Shown here one piece after another: positions 1 through 6,404 of a DNA stretch of 6,404 nt (within the stretch, counting starts at the first letter, position 1; each line of letters starts with the position of its first letter). The notes beneath the pieces were generated by a model, which was not told the origin of the DNA, ran no database searches, and saw nothing but the letters and a program-made list of their open reading frames with translations. This DNA is from Chroococcidiopsidaceae cyanobacterium CP_BM_RX_35 (GTDB taxonomy: Bacteria; Cyanobacteriota; Cyanobacteriia; Cyanobacteriales; Chroococcidiopsidaceae). A program made the position numbers and the translations under genes. The stretch is from NCBI GenBank assembly GCA_019242465.1, contig JAFAVL010000143.1, positions 1 to 6,404 of the forward strand, read 5' to 3'.

Positions 1-524
1 GGTAACTGGGCTGTGCTTTGAGCTAAAGATTGAAACTGCAAGCCTAGTCCTGGTAAAATTGCCCCCCCAACCAAACAGCGATTAGCATCTGCCCCCGTTA
101 AAGTGAGCCCCGTTCCTGCATCGATTGTCAGCACAGGCCAACCCCAAGTCTCTCCAGCTCCCCACAACGCCAAGGCGCGATCAATTCCTAACGTAGAGTA
201 AGTACCTTGAAGCGGTAACTGTTCTAGGGTAATCACCAGAACATCTGGATAAGCTTGCCAAAGGCGAGTCTGACTGGGAACGACAGATGCTAAATGCAGA
301 GGCAGCATACTCTCTTGATTGTGGAATAAATTGGGCGGAACAAAATTAGCAGCTTGGCATTGAGCAAGCTGCTCAACAGCAGAATCAGGTAGATACGCTG
401 TATCCCAAGCACAACAAAGCGTTTCCTCTATGAACCATGCCCAGTGCAGCCGCGAATTGCCAATCATCAACCCCAGCCAACTTCTCTTGGTGTCGTCGGC
501 GTCATCAGCACTTCGACGGTTCAT
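1..524 (-). CDS. coaX: Type III pantothenate kinase CoaX (3' end cut by window edge)
   Basis: CoaX phosphorylates pantothenate with ATP, the first step of coenzyme A synthesis, in the cytoplasm. My translation of the minus strand from ATG 524 gives 174 residues with no stop before the edge. Visible family motifs are the first phosphate loop IGNSRLHW (about 21-28), YSTLGIDR (109-116), the second phosphate motif DAGTGLTLT (135-143) and GGAILPGL (153-160). The usual family length is about 250 residues, so roughly 75 C-terminal residues lie outside the window. The Asp that opens the first loop in many bacterial CoaX proteins is Met here (LMIGN); from memory this is normal for cyanobacterial members. 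The start gives a charged N-terminal extension of about 17 residues; the next in-frame ATG (residue 20) would cut into the loop. Only a weak purine-rich stretch precedes ATG 524. The gene is divergent from flv3 with a 107-nt gap. Confidence 0.93.
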   Translation of the reverse strand, partial: MNRRSADDADDTKRSWLGLMIGNSRLHWAWFIEETLCCAWDTAYLPDSAVEQLAQCQAANFVPPNLFHNQESMLPLHLASVVPSQTRLWQAYPDVLVITLEQLPLQGTYSTLGIDRALALWGAGETWGWPVLTIDAGTGLTLTGADANRCLVGGAILPGLGLQFQSLAQSTAQL

Positions 525-544
525 AAATCTCTTTTAAATTTTCT

Positions 545-564
545 AACCTAACCATAGGTTTTTT
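545..564 (+). promoter_or_regulatory. Small hairpin with T-run between coaX and flv3
   Basis: Arms AACCTA (545-550) and TAGGTT (555-560) are perfect complements around a 4-nt loop, and a run of six T covers 559-564. The stem is short and mostly A/T, so as an intrinsic terminator it would be weak, and no plus-strand gene ends before it. An operator for flv3 or coaX, or chance in AT-rich DNA, is equally possible. Confidence 0.25.
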
Positions 565-618
565 AAAAAAGCTTAACAAAATAATCATGTAAGAATAGAG
601 GCAGAGTCATGAGTTGCT

Positions 619-624
619 AAGGAG
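619..624 (+). promoter_or_regulatory. Ribosome binding site of flv3
   Basis: AAGGAG lies 7 nt upstream of ATG 632. This decides the start: the in-frame TTG at 614 would place the Shine-Dalgarno inside the gene and has no such motif of its own. Confidence 0.8.
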
Positions 625-631
625 ACACACA

Positions 632-2350
632 ATGGTAGCGCTCACCGATAGAGTTCAACGTCGTTTGACCATACAGACTGCCGAAGTTGCCCCCGACACA
701 ACAACAATTCGCTCCCTTGACTGGGACCGTGATCGCTTCGACATCGAGTTCGGTTTGCAAAATGGTACCACTTACAACTCATTTCTGATTCAGGGTGAGC
801 AGACAGCTTTAATTGACACCTCCCATGAAAAATTTCGTCAACTTTATCTGGACGAACTGCACCGCCTCATCAACCCAGAAGAGATTGATTACCTCATTAT
901 TAGCCACACCGAGCCTGACCATAGCGGTTTGGTCAAAGATTTCCTCCGACTGGCTCCTAATGCCACTATTGTTGGGTCAAAAGTCGCAATCCAGTTTCTA
1001 GAGGACATGGTGCATCAACCATTCAAGCGAAAAATTGTGAAAAATGGTGATCGCTTGGATTTGGGCAACGGACATGAGCTGGAATTTGTAATTGCCCCAA
1101 ATTTGCACTGGCCTGATACCATGTTCAGTTTCGACCATAAAACCCAAATCCTCTACACTTGTGATGCCTTTGGGTTACACTATTGCTCCGATGACACCTA
1201 CGACAGAGACTTAGGAGCAATTGCTGCTGATTTCCGGTACTACTACGATTGCCTTATGGCTCCTAATGCCCGCTCAGTGCTATCGGCTCTGAAGCGGATG
1301 GATGAACTGGAAGAAATTACCACCATCGCTACTGGTCACGGTCCACTATTGCGACACAATGTTGCAGAGCTGACCGGGCGCTACCGCAGTTGGAGCCAGA
1401 CTAAGGCGAAGGCAGAAACGACTGTTGCTGTGTTTTATGTCTCTGACTATGGGTATAGCGATCGCCTCTCCCAGGCGATTGCCAGAGGGATTACCAAAAC
1501 TGGAATGGCAGTCGAGATGATGGATCTAAAATCAGCTGAGCCGCAGGATGTTCAAGAGCTAGTTGGTCGAGCATCTGGCCTGGTGATTGGCATGCCTCCG
1601 GCTGCTGCTGTTGCTGCCCAGGCTGTAATCAGCACCATCCTAGCTGCTGCCAAGGATAAGCAGGTCGTCGGTTTATTCGAATCTTATGGTGGAGACGACG
1701 AACCAATCGATCCAATTTTGAATAAATTTAGAGACCTAGGTTTGACGGCAGCATTCCCAGCCATTCGGATTAAAGATACCCCTTTTGAATCCACATACCA
1801 AATGTGTGAAGAAGCAGGTACCGATCTAGGGCAACTGCTCACACGCGATCGGAATATTAAGCAGATTAAATCCCTAGACACCAACTTAGAAAGAGCTCTA
1901 GGTCGGATTAGCGGCGGACTGTATATTATCACCGCGAAAAAAGGTGATATCACCAGCGCCATGCTTGCTTCTTGGGTATCTCAAGCGAGTTTTCAACCAC
2001 TAGGCTTAACGATTGCTGTTGCCAAAGACAGGGCGATTGAATCATTGATGCAAGTGGGCGATCACTTTGTGCTAAACGTTTTGGAAGAAGGAAATTACCA
2101 GGCGCTCATGAAGCACTTCCTCAAGCGCTTTGCTCCTGGTGCCGATCGTTTTGCTGGAATTAAGACCCAACCTGCTCAGAACGGCTCCCCGATTCTGGCT
2201 GATGCTTTAGCATATATGGAATGCGAGGTGGAGAGTCGGATGGAGTTAAGCGATCACTGGATTGTCTACAGCACTGTCGATGCCGGACGGGTTTCTAAAC
2301 CCGATTCCCTCACTGCTGTTCACCATCGCAAAATTGGTAATTATTATTAA
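632..2350 (+). CDS. flv3: Flavodiiron protein Flv3 (diflavin, oxygen photoreduction)
   Basis: Flv3 works with Flv1 in the soluble phase to reduce O2 to water with electrons from the acceptor side of photosystem I, protecting it under fluctuating light. The protein is 572 residues, normal for cyanobacterial Flv, and has three domains: a metallo-beta-lactamase-like diiron domain (about 30-260), a flavodoxin-like FMN domain (about 265-410) and a C-terminal flavin-reductase domain (about 420-572) found only in phototroph Flv proteins. The canonical diiron ligands are all present: H92, E94, D96 and H97 in HTEPDH, H159 in NLHWPDTM, D178 in TCDAFG and H236 in TGHGP. Intact ligands, the SDYGYSD loop (271-277) and overall similarity to remembered Synechocystis and Nostoc proteins separate Flv3 from Flv1 and Flv2; Flv4 also keeps the ligands but the sequence fits Flv3 better. 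ATG 632 has a good ribosome site. flv1 follows after 95 nt. Confidence 0.95.
   Translation: MVALTDRVQRRLTIQTAEVAPDTTTIRSLDWDRDRFDIEFGLQNGTTYNSFLIQGEQTALIDTSHEKFRQLYLDELHRLINPEEIDYLIISHTEPDHSGLVKDFLRLAPNATIVGSKVAIQFLEDMVHQPFKRKIVKNGDRLDLGNGHELEFVIAPNLHWPDTMFSFDHKTQILYTCDAFGLHYCSDDTYDRDLGAIAADFRYYYDCLMAPNARSVLSALKRMDELEEITTIATGHGPLLRHNVAELTGRYRSWSQTKAKAETTVAVFYVSDYGYSDRLSQAIARGITKTGMAVEMMDLKSAEPQDVQELVGRASGLVIGMPPAAAVAAQAVISTILAAAKDKQVVGLFESYGGDDEPIDPILNKFRDLGLTAAFPAIRIKDTPFESTYQMCEEAGTDLGQLLTRDRNIKQIKSLDTNLERALGRISGGLYIITAKKGDITSAMLASWVSQASFQPLGLTIAVAKDRAIESLMQVGDHFVLNVLEEGNYQALMKHFLKRFAPGADRFAGIKTQPAQNGSPILADALAYMECEVESRMELSDHWIVYSTVDAGRVSKPDSLTAVHHRKIGNYY
1458..1465. repeat. HIP1 octamer
   Basis: Exact GCGATCGC inside flv3. 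HIP1 is over-represented in many cyanobacterial genomes and supports the taxonomic assignment. It has no known gene-specific role. Confidence 0.85.
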
Positions 2351-2420
2351 CCGCAGAGGAGCCAGCGCGGTCTTGGGGGTTTCCCCCATGAGCGACTGGC
2401 GTGCGCAGAGAGCGCGGAGA
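2349..2420 (+). repeat. Composite intergenic repeat between flv3 and flv1 (outer arms plus nested palindrome)
   Basis: The outer part reads AACCGCAGAG at 2349-2358 and CGCGGAGA at 2413-2420. The same two strings, in the same order on the minus strand, bound the repeat at 4188-4263. Inside, a palindrome is flanked by the 7-bp direct repeat CGCAGAG (2352-2358 and 2404-2410), as if 45 bp had been inserted with a target duplication. An alternative is that CGCAGAG units pre-existed as a short tandem repeat of the type common in cyanobacterial spacers. The element starts within the flv3 stop codon and fills most of the flv3-flv1 gap. Confidence 0.65.
2361..2400 (+). repeat. Palindromic element with G5-TTT-C5 core
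   Basis: Outer arms GCCAG (2361-2365) and CTGGC (2396-2400) pair, followed by CGC/GCG with a one-base bulge. The tip is TGGGGG/CCCCCA around a TTT loop (2380-2382). This gives a long imperfect hairpin in RNA or DNA. It resembles dispersed palindromic spacer repeats that I recall from filamentous and Chroococcidiopsis-type cyanobacteria. No T-run follows, so it is not a standard terminator, but it could attenuate transcription or protect the flv3 3' end. Confidence 0.75.
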
Positions 2421-2445
2421 ATTCATTACCTCACTCCTTACTTCT

Positions 2446-4158
2446 ATGACAGAACCAAAGCCTCGTGATGTTCAGGTTCTCCCGATTACTACGGACACGA
2501 CTGTACTGCGATCGCGTAGCTGGACACGTTTGCGGTTTGAAATTGAGTACGCTCTTGGTAGAGGTACAACAGCTAATTCCTATTTGATTCAAGCTGATCG
2601 CACCGCTCTGCTTGACCCTCCTGGTGAAGCGTTTACTGAAATTTATCTGACAGTATTGCAGCAGCGCCTCGACCTTGCTCAGTTAGATTACGTCATTTTA
2701 GGGCACGTCAACCTAAATCGGGCAGCAACTTTGAAAGCCCTGCTAGAGTTGGCTCCTCACCTAACATTTGTCTGTTCTAACCCAGGAGCAATCAACCTCC
2801 GCACTGCCTTACCAGACAATGATTTGAAAATCACCGTGATGCGGGGGGAAGAAAACCTTGATTTAGGTAGGGGTCATCGTTTGCAATTCATCCCCACCCC
2901 AAGTCCGCGCTGGCCAGATCAACTTTGTACTTACGATCCACAAACTGAAATCCTATACACCGATAAGCTATTTGGAGCTCATATTTGTGGTGACCAAGTC
3001 TTTGATGAAGGCTGGGAAATCCTTAATGAAGACCGACGCTACTACTATGACTGCCTCATGGCTCCCCATGCGCGTCAGGTTGAGACAGCGCTAGATAAAC
3101 TATCAGAGCTACCAGCTAGACTATATGCTACTGCTCACGGTCCCTTAGTCCGCTACGGCTTAATCCCAATTACCCAGGCTTATCACCAGTGGAGTCAAGC
3201 GCAAACGGCACAAGACACGAACGTAGCCCTGCTTTATGCCTCAGCTTATGGCAACACGGCAATCCTAGCCCAAGGGATTGCTCGTGGCATCACTAAAGCT
3301 GGGGTGGGTGTGGAATCAATCAACTGCGAAGTTGCCGAACCAGCTGAGATTCAAGCAGCAGTTGAAAAAGCGGCTGGATTTATCATTGGTTCGCCTACCC
3401 TCGGCGGTCATGCACCCACCCCAATTCAAACCGCCCTTGGCGTTGTGCTATCCACCGCCCCCAAGAGCAAACTTGCTGGAGTGTTTGGTTCCTTTGGCTG
3501 GAGTGGCGAAGCAATTGATTTAATTGAAGGCAAACTCCGCGATGCTGGATATCGCTTTGGGTTCGAGACGTTGCGGGTTAAGTTTAAACCTACCGATGCC
3601 ACTCTTCAACTTTGCGAACAAGCCGGAACCGACTTTGCTCAAACCCTGAAAAAAGCCAAAAAAGCGCGGGCACCCCAGCAATCTGCCACTAACGTTGAAC
3701 AAGCCATGGGGCGTGTGATTGGTTCACTTTGTATTGTCACAGCTAAGTTCGGAGAAATCTCTAGTGCTATGCTAGCTGATTGGGTATCTCAAGCAACCTT
3801 TAACCCTCCAGGTTTAACTATTGCCGTAGCTAAAGATCGCGCAATCGAATCACTAATGTACCCAAGCAATCAATTTGTCCTCAACATCCTACAAGAGGGC
3901 AATCATCTAGGCTTAATGAAGCACTTCCTCAAAACTTTTGCTCCAGGGGAAGACCGCTTCGTTGGTGTAGATACACAGACAGCCAATAACGGCTCACCCA
4001 TCCTTAATAACGCCCTTGCCTATCTAGAGTGTTCCGTCAAAAGCCGGATGGAATGTGGGGATCACTGGGTCGTCTACGCCGCAGTTGACAACGGCGAAGT
4101 GTTAAATTCTGACGGTGTAACTGCTGTCCACCACCGCAAATCAGGCAGCCATTACTAA
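2446..4158 (+). CDS. flv1: Flavodiiron protein Flv1 (diflavin, non-canonical diiron site)
   Basis: Flv1 is the partner of Flv3 in light-driven O2 reduction to water. The 570 residues show the same three domains as Flv3: diiron-like (about 25-255), flavodoxin-like with phosphate loop SAYGNT (266-271), and flavin reductase (about 418-570). Most positions that hold iron ligands in Flv3 are changed: the HxExDH motif is HVNLNR (H87, N89, N91, R92), the next His is R155 and the Asp is K174; H87 and H231 remain. This neutral-to-basic pattern is the known signature of Flv1/Flv2, and the sequence (PRDVQV near the N-terminus, SPTLGGHAPTP, HHRKSG near the C-terminus) fits Flv1. ATG 2446 gives the usual MTEPKPRDVQV start; the in-frame GTG 2401 lies at the edge of the repeat and would add 15 atypical residues. 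No Shine-Dalgarno precedes ATG 2446; the nearest GGAG (2416-2419) is 26 nt away. Likely cotranscribed with flv3. Confidence 0.94.
   Translation: MTEPKPRDVQVLPITTDTTVLRSRSWTRLRFEIEYALGRGTTANSYLIQADRTALLDPPGEAFTEIYLTVLQQRLDLAQLDYVILGHVNLNRAATLKALLELAPHLTFVCSNPGAINLRTALPDNDLKITVMRGEENLDLGRGHRLQFIPTPSPRWPDQLCTYDPQTEILYTDKLFGAHICGDQVFDEGWEILNEDRRYYYDCLMAPHARQVETALDKLSELPARLYATAHGPLVRYGLIPITQAYHQWSQAQTAQDTNVALLYASAYGNTAILAQGIARGITKAGVGVESINCEVAEPAEIQAAVEKAAGFIIGSPTLGGHAPTPIQTALGVVLSTAPKSKLAGVFGSFGWSGEAIDLIEGKLRDAGYRFGFETLRVKFKPTDATLQLCEQAGTDFAQTLKKAKKARAPQQSATNVEQAMGRVIGSLCIVTAKFGEISSAMLADWVSQATFNPPGLTIAVAKDRAIESLMYPSNQFVLNILQEGNHLGLMKHFLKTFAPGEDRFVGVDTQTANNGSPILNNALAYLECSVKSRMECGDHWVVYAAVDNGEVLNSDGVTAVHHRKSGSHY
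2508..2515. repeat. HIP1 octamer
   Basis: Exact GCGATCGC inside flv1; same significance as the copy in flv3. Confidence 0.85.
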
Positions 4159-4187
4159 GGAGTAGAAAACCTTACTACCCTCTTCCC

Positions 4188-4263
4188 TCTCCGCGTCCTC
4201 TCTCTTGGAAAGTTCTGATCGGAGGAGACCTCCGCTCAGACTTTCCGCCGCGTCTCTGCGGTT
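4188..4263 (-). repeat. Composite intergenic repeat between convergent flv1 and bilin lyase genes
   Basis: Read on the minus strand it starts at the lyase stop codon with AACCGCAGAG (4263-4254) and ends with CGCGGAGA (4195-4188). These are the same outer strings, in the same order, as at 2349-2420. A different hairpin occupies the centre and is flanked by the 7-bp direct repeat CCGCGTC (4191-4197 and 4248-4254, plus-strand reading). The total length of 76 bp is close to the 72 bp of the other copy. Confidence 0.6.
4207..4246. repeat. Long inverted repeat downstream of flv1
   Basis: Left arm 4207-4225 and right arm 4229-4246 pair over about 17 bp, with one bulge (T4214) and one mismatch (T4219/C4235), around an AGA loop. 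The arms begin GGAAAGT and end ACTTTCC. Neither strand has a T-run after the stem, so it is not a textbook intrinsic terminator, but its place between convergent genes suits transcript-end stabilisation or bidirectional termination. Confidence 0.7.
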
Positions 4264-4802
4264 CAATCCATCCGTCTCTCCAAATACTGACCAATCATCA
4301 ATTGCTCCCCAGCTCGCGAGATAATTGTCTGTCTGGTACGGTAATTGCTGCCAATAAGTTTAAACTCTTCCTCAAACACCGAGTCATTGTACTCAGTTCG
4401 CAAGTATAAAGTTTTGGGATTAGGAAAGTGATACTCAGCAGTAACTGGCCGAGAAGTGGCAAAACCGCGATCACGATACAGAGTATTTCCCCTGGCTCCG
4501 AACAGTGTTGAACCCCTAGACTCTTTCCGTCCAGACACTGAATCTTGACTTTCCCAGCTAACTGTAGCACCACAAATTATTGCATTTAGGTCACTCAGCT
4601 CGTGCAACTGAGCTAGCCGCTGTAATTCAGCGTCTCCTCGCTCTAAAAACCGAATGGTCAACAGACTAACCATTTCCTTGGCATTGCCATCTGGAAGCGT
4701 GTAGTAGCGCCGTTGTGAGCGCCAACGCCCCGATGAAAATTGGAAAAATTCTGCAATCAGCGATTCGTCCGCCGCTTGGGCAAGTTGTAGCTGTAATGTC
4801 AC
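4263..4802 (-). CDS. Phycobiliprotein chromophore lyase, CpcS/CpeS family
   Basis: CpcS/CpeS lyases bind a bilin in a lipocalin-like barrel and attach it by thioether bond to a cysteine of phycobiliprotein subunits, part of phycobilisome assembly in the cytoplasm. From GTG 4802 the protein has 179 residues, in the family range of about 170-200. Recognisable segments are EFFQFSSGRWRSQRRYY (about 18-34), TLYRDRGFAT (107-116), the LYLRTEYN strand (132-139) and a C-terminal TRQTIISRAGEQLMIGQYLE (156-175). I recognise the family but not the subfamily (CpcS, CpcU or another), so the substrate subunit and bilin are unknown and no symbol is given. The start is chosen because AAGGA lies 9 nt upstream of GTG 4802; the longer frame from TTG 4862 adds a hydrophobic 20-residue lead not typical of these soluble proteins. 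It converges on flv1. Confidence 0.87.
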   Translation of the reverse strand: MTLQLQLAQAADESLIAEFFQFSSGRWRSQRRYYTLPDGNAKEMVSLLTIRFLERGDAELQRLAQLHELSDLNAIICGATVSWESQDSVSGRKESRGSTLFGARGNTLYRDRGFATSRPVTAEYHFPNPKTLYLRTEYNDSVFEEEFKLIGSNYRTRQTIISRAGEQLMIGQYLERRMD

Positions 4803-4811
4803 TATTAGCTG

Positions 4812-4816
4812 TCCTT
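4812..4816 (-). promoter_or_regulatory. Ribosome binding site of the bilin lyase
   Basis: AAGGA on the minus strand ends 9 nt before GTG 4802. It supports the shorter start over TTG 4862. Confidence 0.55.
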
Positions 4817-4895
4817 GTGAGCAGTGAGATAGACGATGCAAAAGCAATGCCCAAAAAAGCAAGGCTCTGTTATTATTCTTAATATATTGCCTACT

Positions 4896-4926
4896 ATTAT
4901 AACGATAAGCAGCAAAGTTTTGTCAT
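4896..4926 (-). promoter_or_regulatory. Candidate sigma-70 promoter of the bilin lyase
   Basis: On the minus strand a perfect TATAAT (4901-4896) is preceded by ATGACA (4926-4921), five of six to the -35 consensus, with a 19-bp spacer, slightly longer than ideal. A start near 4889 would give a leader of about 87 nt before GTG 4802. The surrounding DNA is AT-rich, so chance -10 matches are possible. Confidence 0.45.
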
Positions 4927-4945
4927 CGCTGCATCGATTGACATA

Positions 4946-5064
4946 ATGCAAGCAACTTCTTCTGATGGCTCGCCGACTCAACTGGTTCAGAAGAAGCATA
5001 CGAACAAATTGAAGTCCTTTGGGAACAACTTGAAAGAAGCAAAAAGCATTTAGAGATTGGTTAA
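4946..5064 (+). pseudogene. Possible decayed small reading frame upstream of the 5104 ORF
   Basis: Two fragments in different frames look weakly coding. One starts at ATG 4946 (MQATSSDGSPTQL...). The other, in the next frame, is open from 4966 to a TAA at 5062-5064 and encodes an acidic, helix-prone stretch (SEEAYEQIEVLWEQLERSKK) but has no start codon. The second fragment is in the same frame as the ORF at 5104, and between the TAA and that ORF there is no further stop. One frameshift near 4970-4985 plus loss of the TAA would make a single gene. I do not recognise it, and random open sequence is a real alternative. Confidence 0.25.
4956..4996. repeat. 10-bp inverted repeat with 21-nt spacer
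   Basis: CTTCTTCTGA (4956-4965) and TCAGAAGAAG (4987-4996) are perfect complements. No T-run follows and no adjacent gene explains it. It may be a hairpin in a transcript, a protein site or chance. Confidence 0.35.
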
Positions 5065-5103
5065 CAACCAGTTCAATATCAGGAGCGAGGTGACAGTTCG
5101 ACC

Positions 5104-5352
5104 GTGAAGCAGTTAGGACAGATAGAAACAGAGGGGCAGAATTCAGCAATCAAACCAGGTAATGTTGTTCGCCTCTTACAGCCTTTCGGGCCAGAGCGCT
5201 GTAGCCATCGGGAGTATGCTTTGGGAATTGTAGCTGGGGTAGTCAGAGATGATTGTAAAAGCCCAAGGTACCAACCTAGTTCAGAAAATCAACTAAATGT
5301 GGTATGGAAAAAGCGCTCCTGTGCAGGAGCGCGAGGATGCATTCACAACTGA
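5104..5352 (+). CDS. Hypothetical protein, possibly a C-terminally truncated remnant
   Basis: An 82-codon frame begins at GTG 5104. Its centre, KPGNVVRLLQPFGPERCSH followed by EYALGIVAGVVRD (residues about 17-48), reads like a real small cyanobacterial protein of an uncharacterised kind, with the hydrophobic beta-strand pattern of a small barrel. The last 14 residues are encoded by the psbA terminator hairpin and so are probably not native, which suggests loss of the true 3' end near 5300. The nearest GAGG is 13 or more nt from the GTG, and the in-frame sequence upstream stays open back to the TAA at 5062-5064. I cannot name a function. A functional short gene, a remnant and a chance ORF all remain possible, in that order of preference with the remnant close behind. 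Confidence 0.35.
   Translation: MKQLGQIETEGQNSAIKPGNVVRLLQPFGPERCSHREYALGIVAGVVRDDCKSPRYQPSSENQLNVVWKKRSCAGARGCIHN
5308..5332 (-). terminator. Rho-independent terminator of psbA
   Basis: GCGCTCCT (5313-5320) and AGGAGCGC (5325-5332) form a perfect GC-rich 8-bp stem with a GTGC loop, or 9 bp with a 2-nt loop. On the minus strand it is followed directly by five T (plus-strand A5308-5312). It lies 38 nt past the psbA stop codon. Strong, canonical. Confidence 0.88.
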
Positions 5353-5370
5353 AAACTGAATGAGAGCTTC

Positions 5371-6404
<1,034 letters not shown>

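Larger units (their letters stand above)
525..631. promoter_or_regulatory. Divergent coaX / flv3 promoter region
   Basis: This 107-nt AT-rich spacer must carry the start signals of both coaX (minus) and the flv3-flv1 unit (plus). On the plus strand a TAAGAAT stretch (590-596) could serve as a -10 box, but no well-spaced -35 box is visible: TTAACA (573-578) lies only 11-12 nt upstream of it. I saw no NtcA-type GTA-N8-TAC site. The region is assigned by position, not by a clear motif. Confidence 0.5.

Noticed and set aside
614..631. Upstream TTG start for flv3 (adds MLRRHT)
   Set aside because: The added codons cover the AAGGAG ribosome site that fits ATG 632, and the added residues are not typical of Flv3.
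1600..1660. GCTGCTGC-rich stretch in flv3 as a repeat or insertion
   Set aside because: It encodes an Ala-rich segment (PPAAAVAAQA) that I recall from other Flv3 proteins.
1684..1962. 92-codon minus-strand frame inside flv3
   Set aside because: It is antisense to conserved flavodiiron coding sequence and has no recognisable protein pattern.
2401..2445. GTG start at 2401 for flv1
   Set aside because: It lies at the edge of the palindromic repeat; ATG 2446 gives the N-terminus usual for Flv1.
4207..4246. Intrinsic terminator for flv1 or the lyase
   Set aside because: The stem is strong but no T-run follows on either strand, and it fits better as a repeat core. A role in 3' end formation is not excluded.
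4803..4862. TTG start at 4862 for the bilin lyase, giving a hydrophobic leader that might look like a signal peptide
   Set aside because: GTG 4802 has an AAGGA at good distance, and lyases of this family are soluble cytoplasmic proteins without leader.
4805..5149. 114-codon minus-strand frame upstream of the lyase
   Set aside because: Low-complexity hydrophobic text without motifs; it overlaps the lyase start region and its promoter candidate.

Overview
The window is chromosomal DNA from an oxygenic cyanobacterium. It holds flavodiiron proteins of the oxygen-photoreduction type, a phycobiliprotein chromophore lyase, a photosystem II D1 gene, a type III pantothenate kinase of cyanobacterial type and two exact HIP1 octamers (GCGATCGC). 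The Flv3/Flv1 sequences and the palindromic intergenic repeats resemble those of Nostocales or Chroococcidiopsis-like genomes, but the sequence alone does not fix the genus.

Layout: (1) 1-524, minus strand: 5' part of coaX, running off the left edge. (2) 525-631: short AT-rich divergent spacer with a small hairpin. (3) 632-2350 flv3 and 2446-4158 flv1, plus strand, 95 nt apart, probably one transcription unit. The gap is filled by a palindromic repeat. (4) 4159-4262: spacer between convergent genes with a second, different palindromic repeat. (5) 4263-4802, minus strand: CpcS/CpeS-family bilin lyase, with a candidate sigma-70 promoter near 4896-4926. (6) About 4930-5352: low-information region with small, possibly decayed plus-strand reading frames. 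(7) 5308-5332: intrinsic terminator for psbA. (8) 5371-6404, minus strand: psbA, lacking only about 17 N-terminal residues at the right edge.

The genes share a photosynthesis and photoprotection theme. Flv1 and Flv3 return excess electrons from the acceptor side of photosystem I to oxygen without making reactive oxygen. D1 with Glu130 is the form usually linked to high light. The lyase attaches bilins to antenna proteins. coaX is a housekeeping CoA gene.

I see no sign of a new multi-gene system. The signals most worth a second look are: (a) psbA looks mosaic, with a sharp change of codon choice near 5595 and a plastid-like protein sequence upstream of it. (b) Two unrelated hairpins, at 2361-2400 and 4207-4246, are each flanked by a 7-bp direct repeat and sit inside similar outer arms, each directly after a gene's stop codon. 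(c) A probable gene remnant on the plus strand runs into the psbA terminator.
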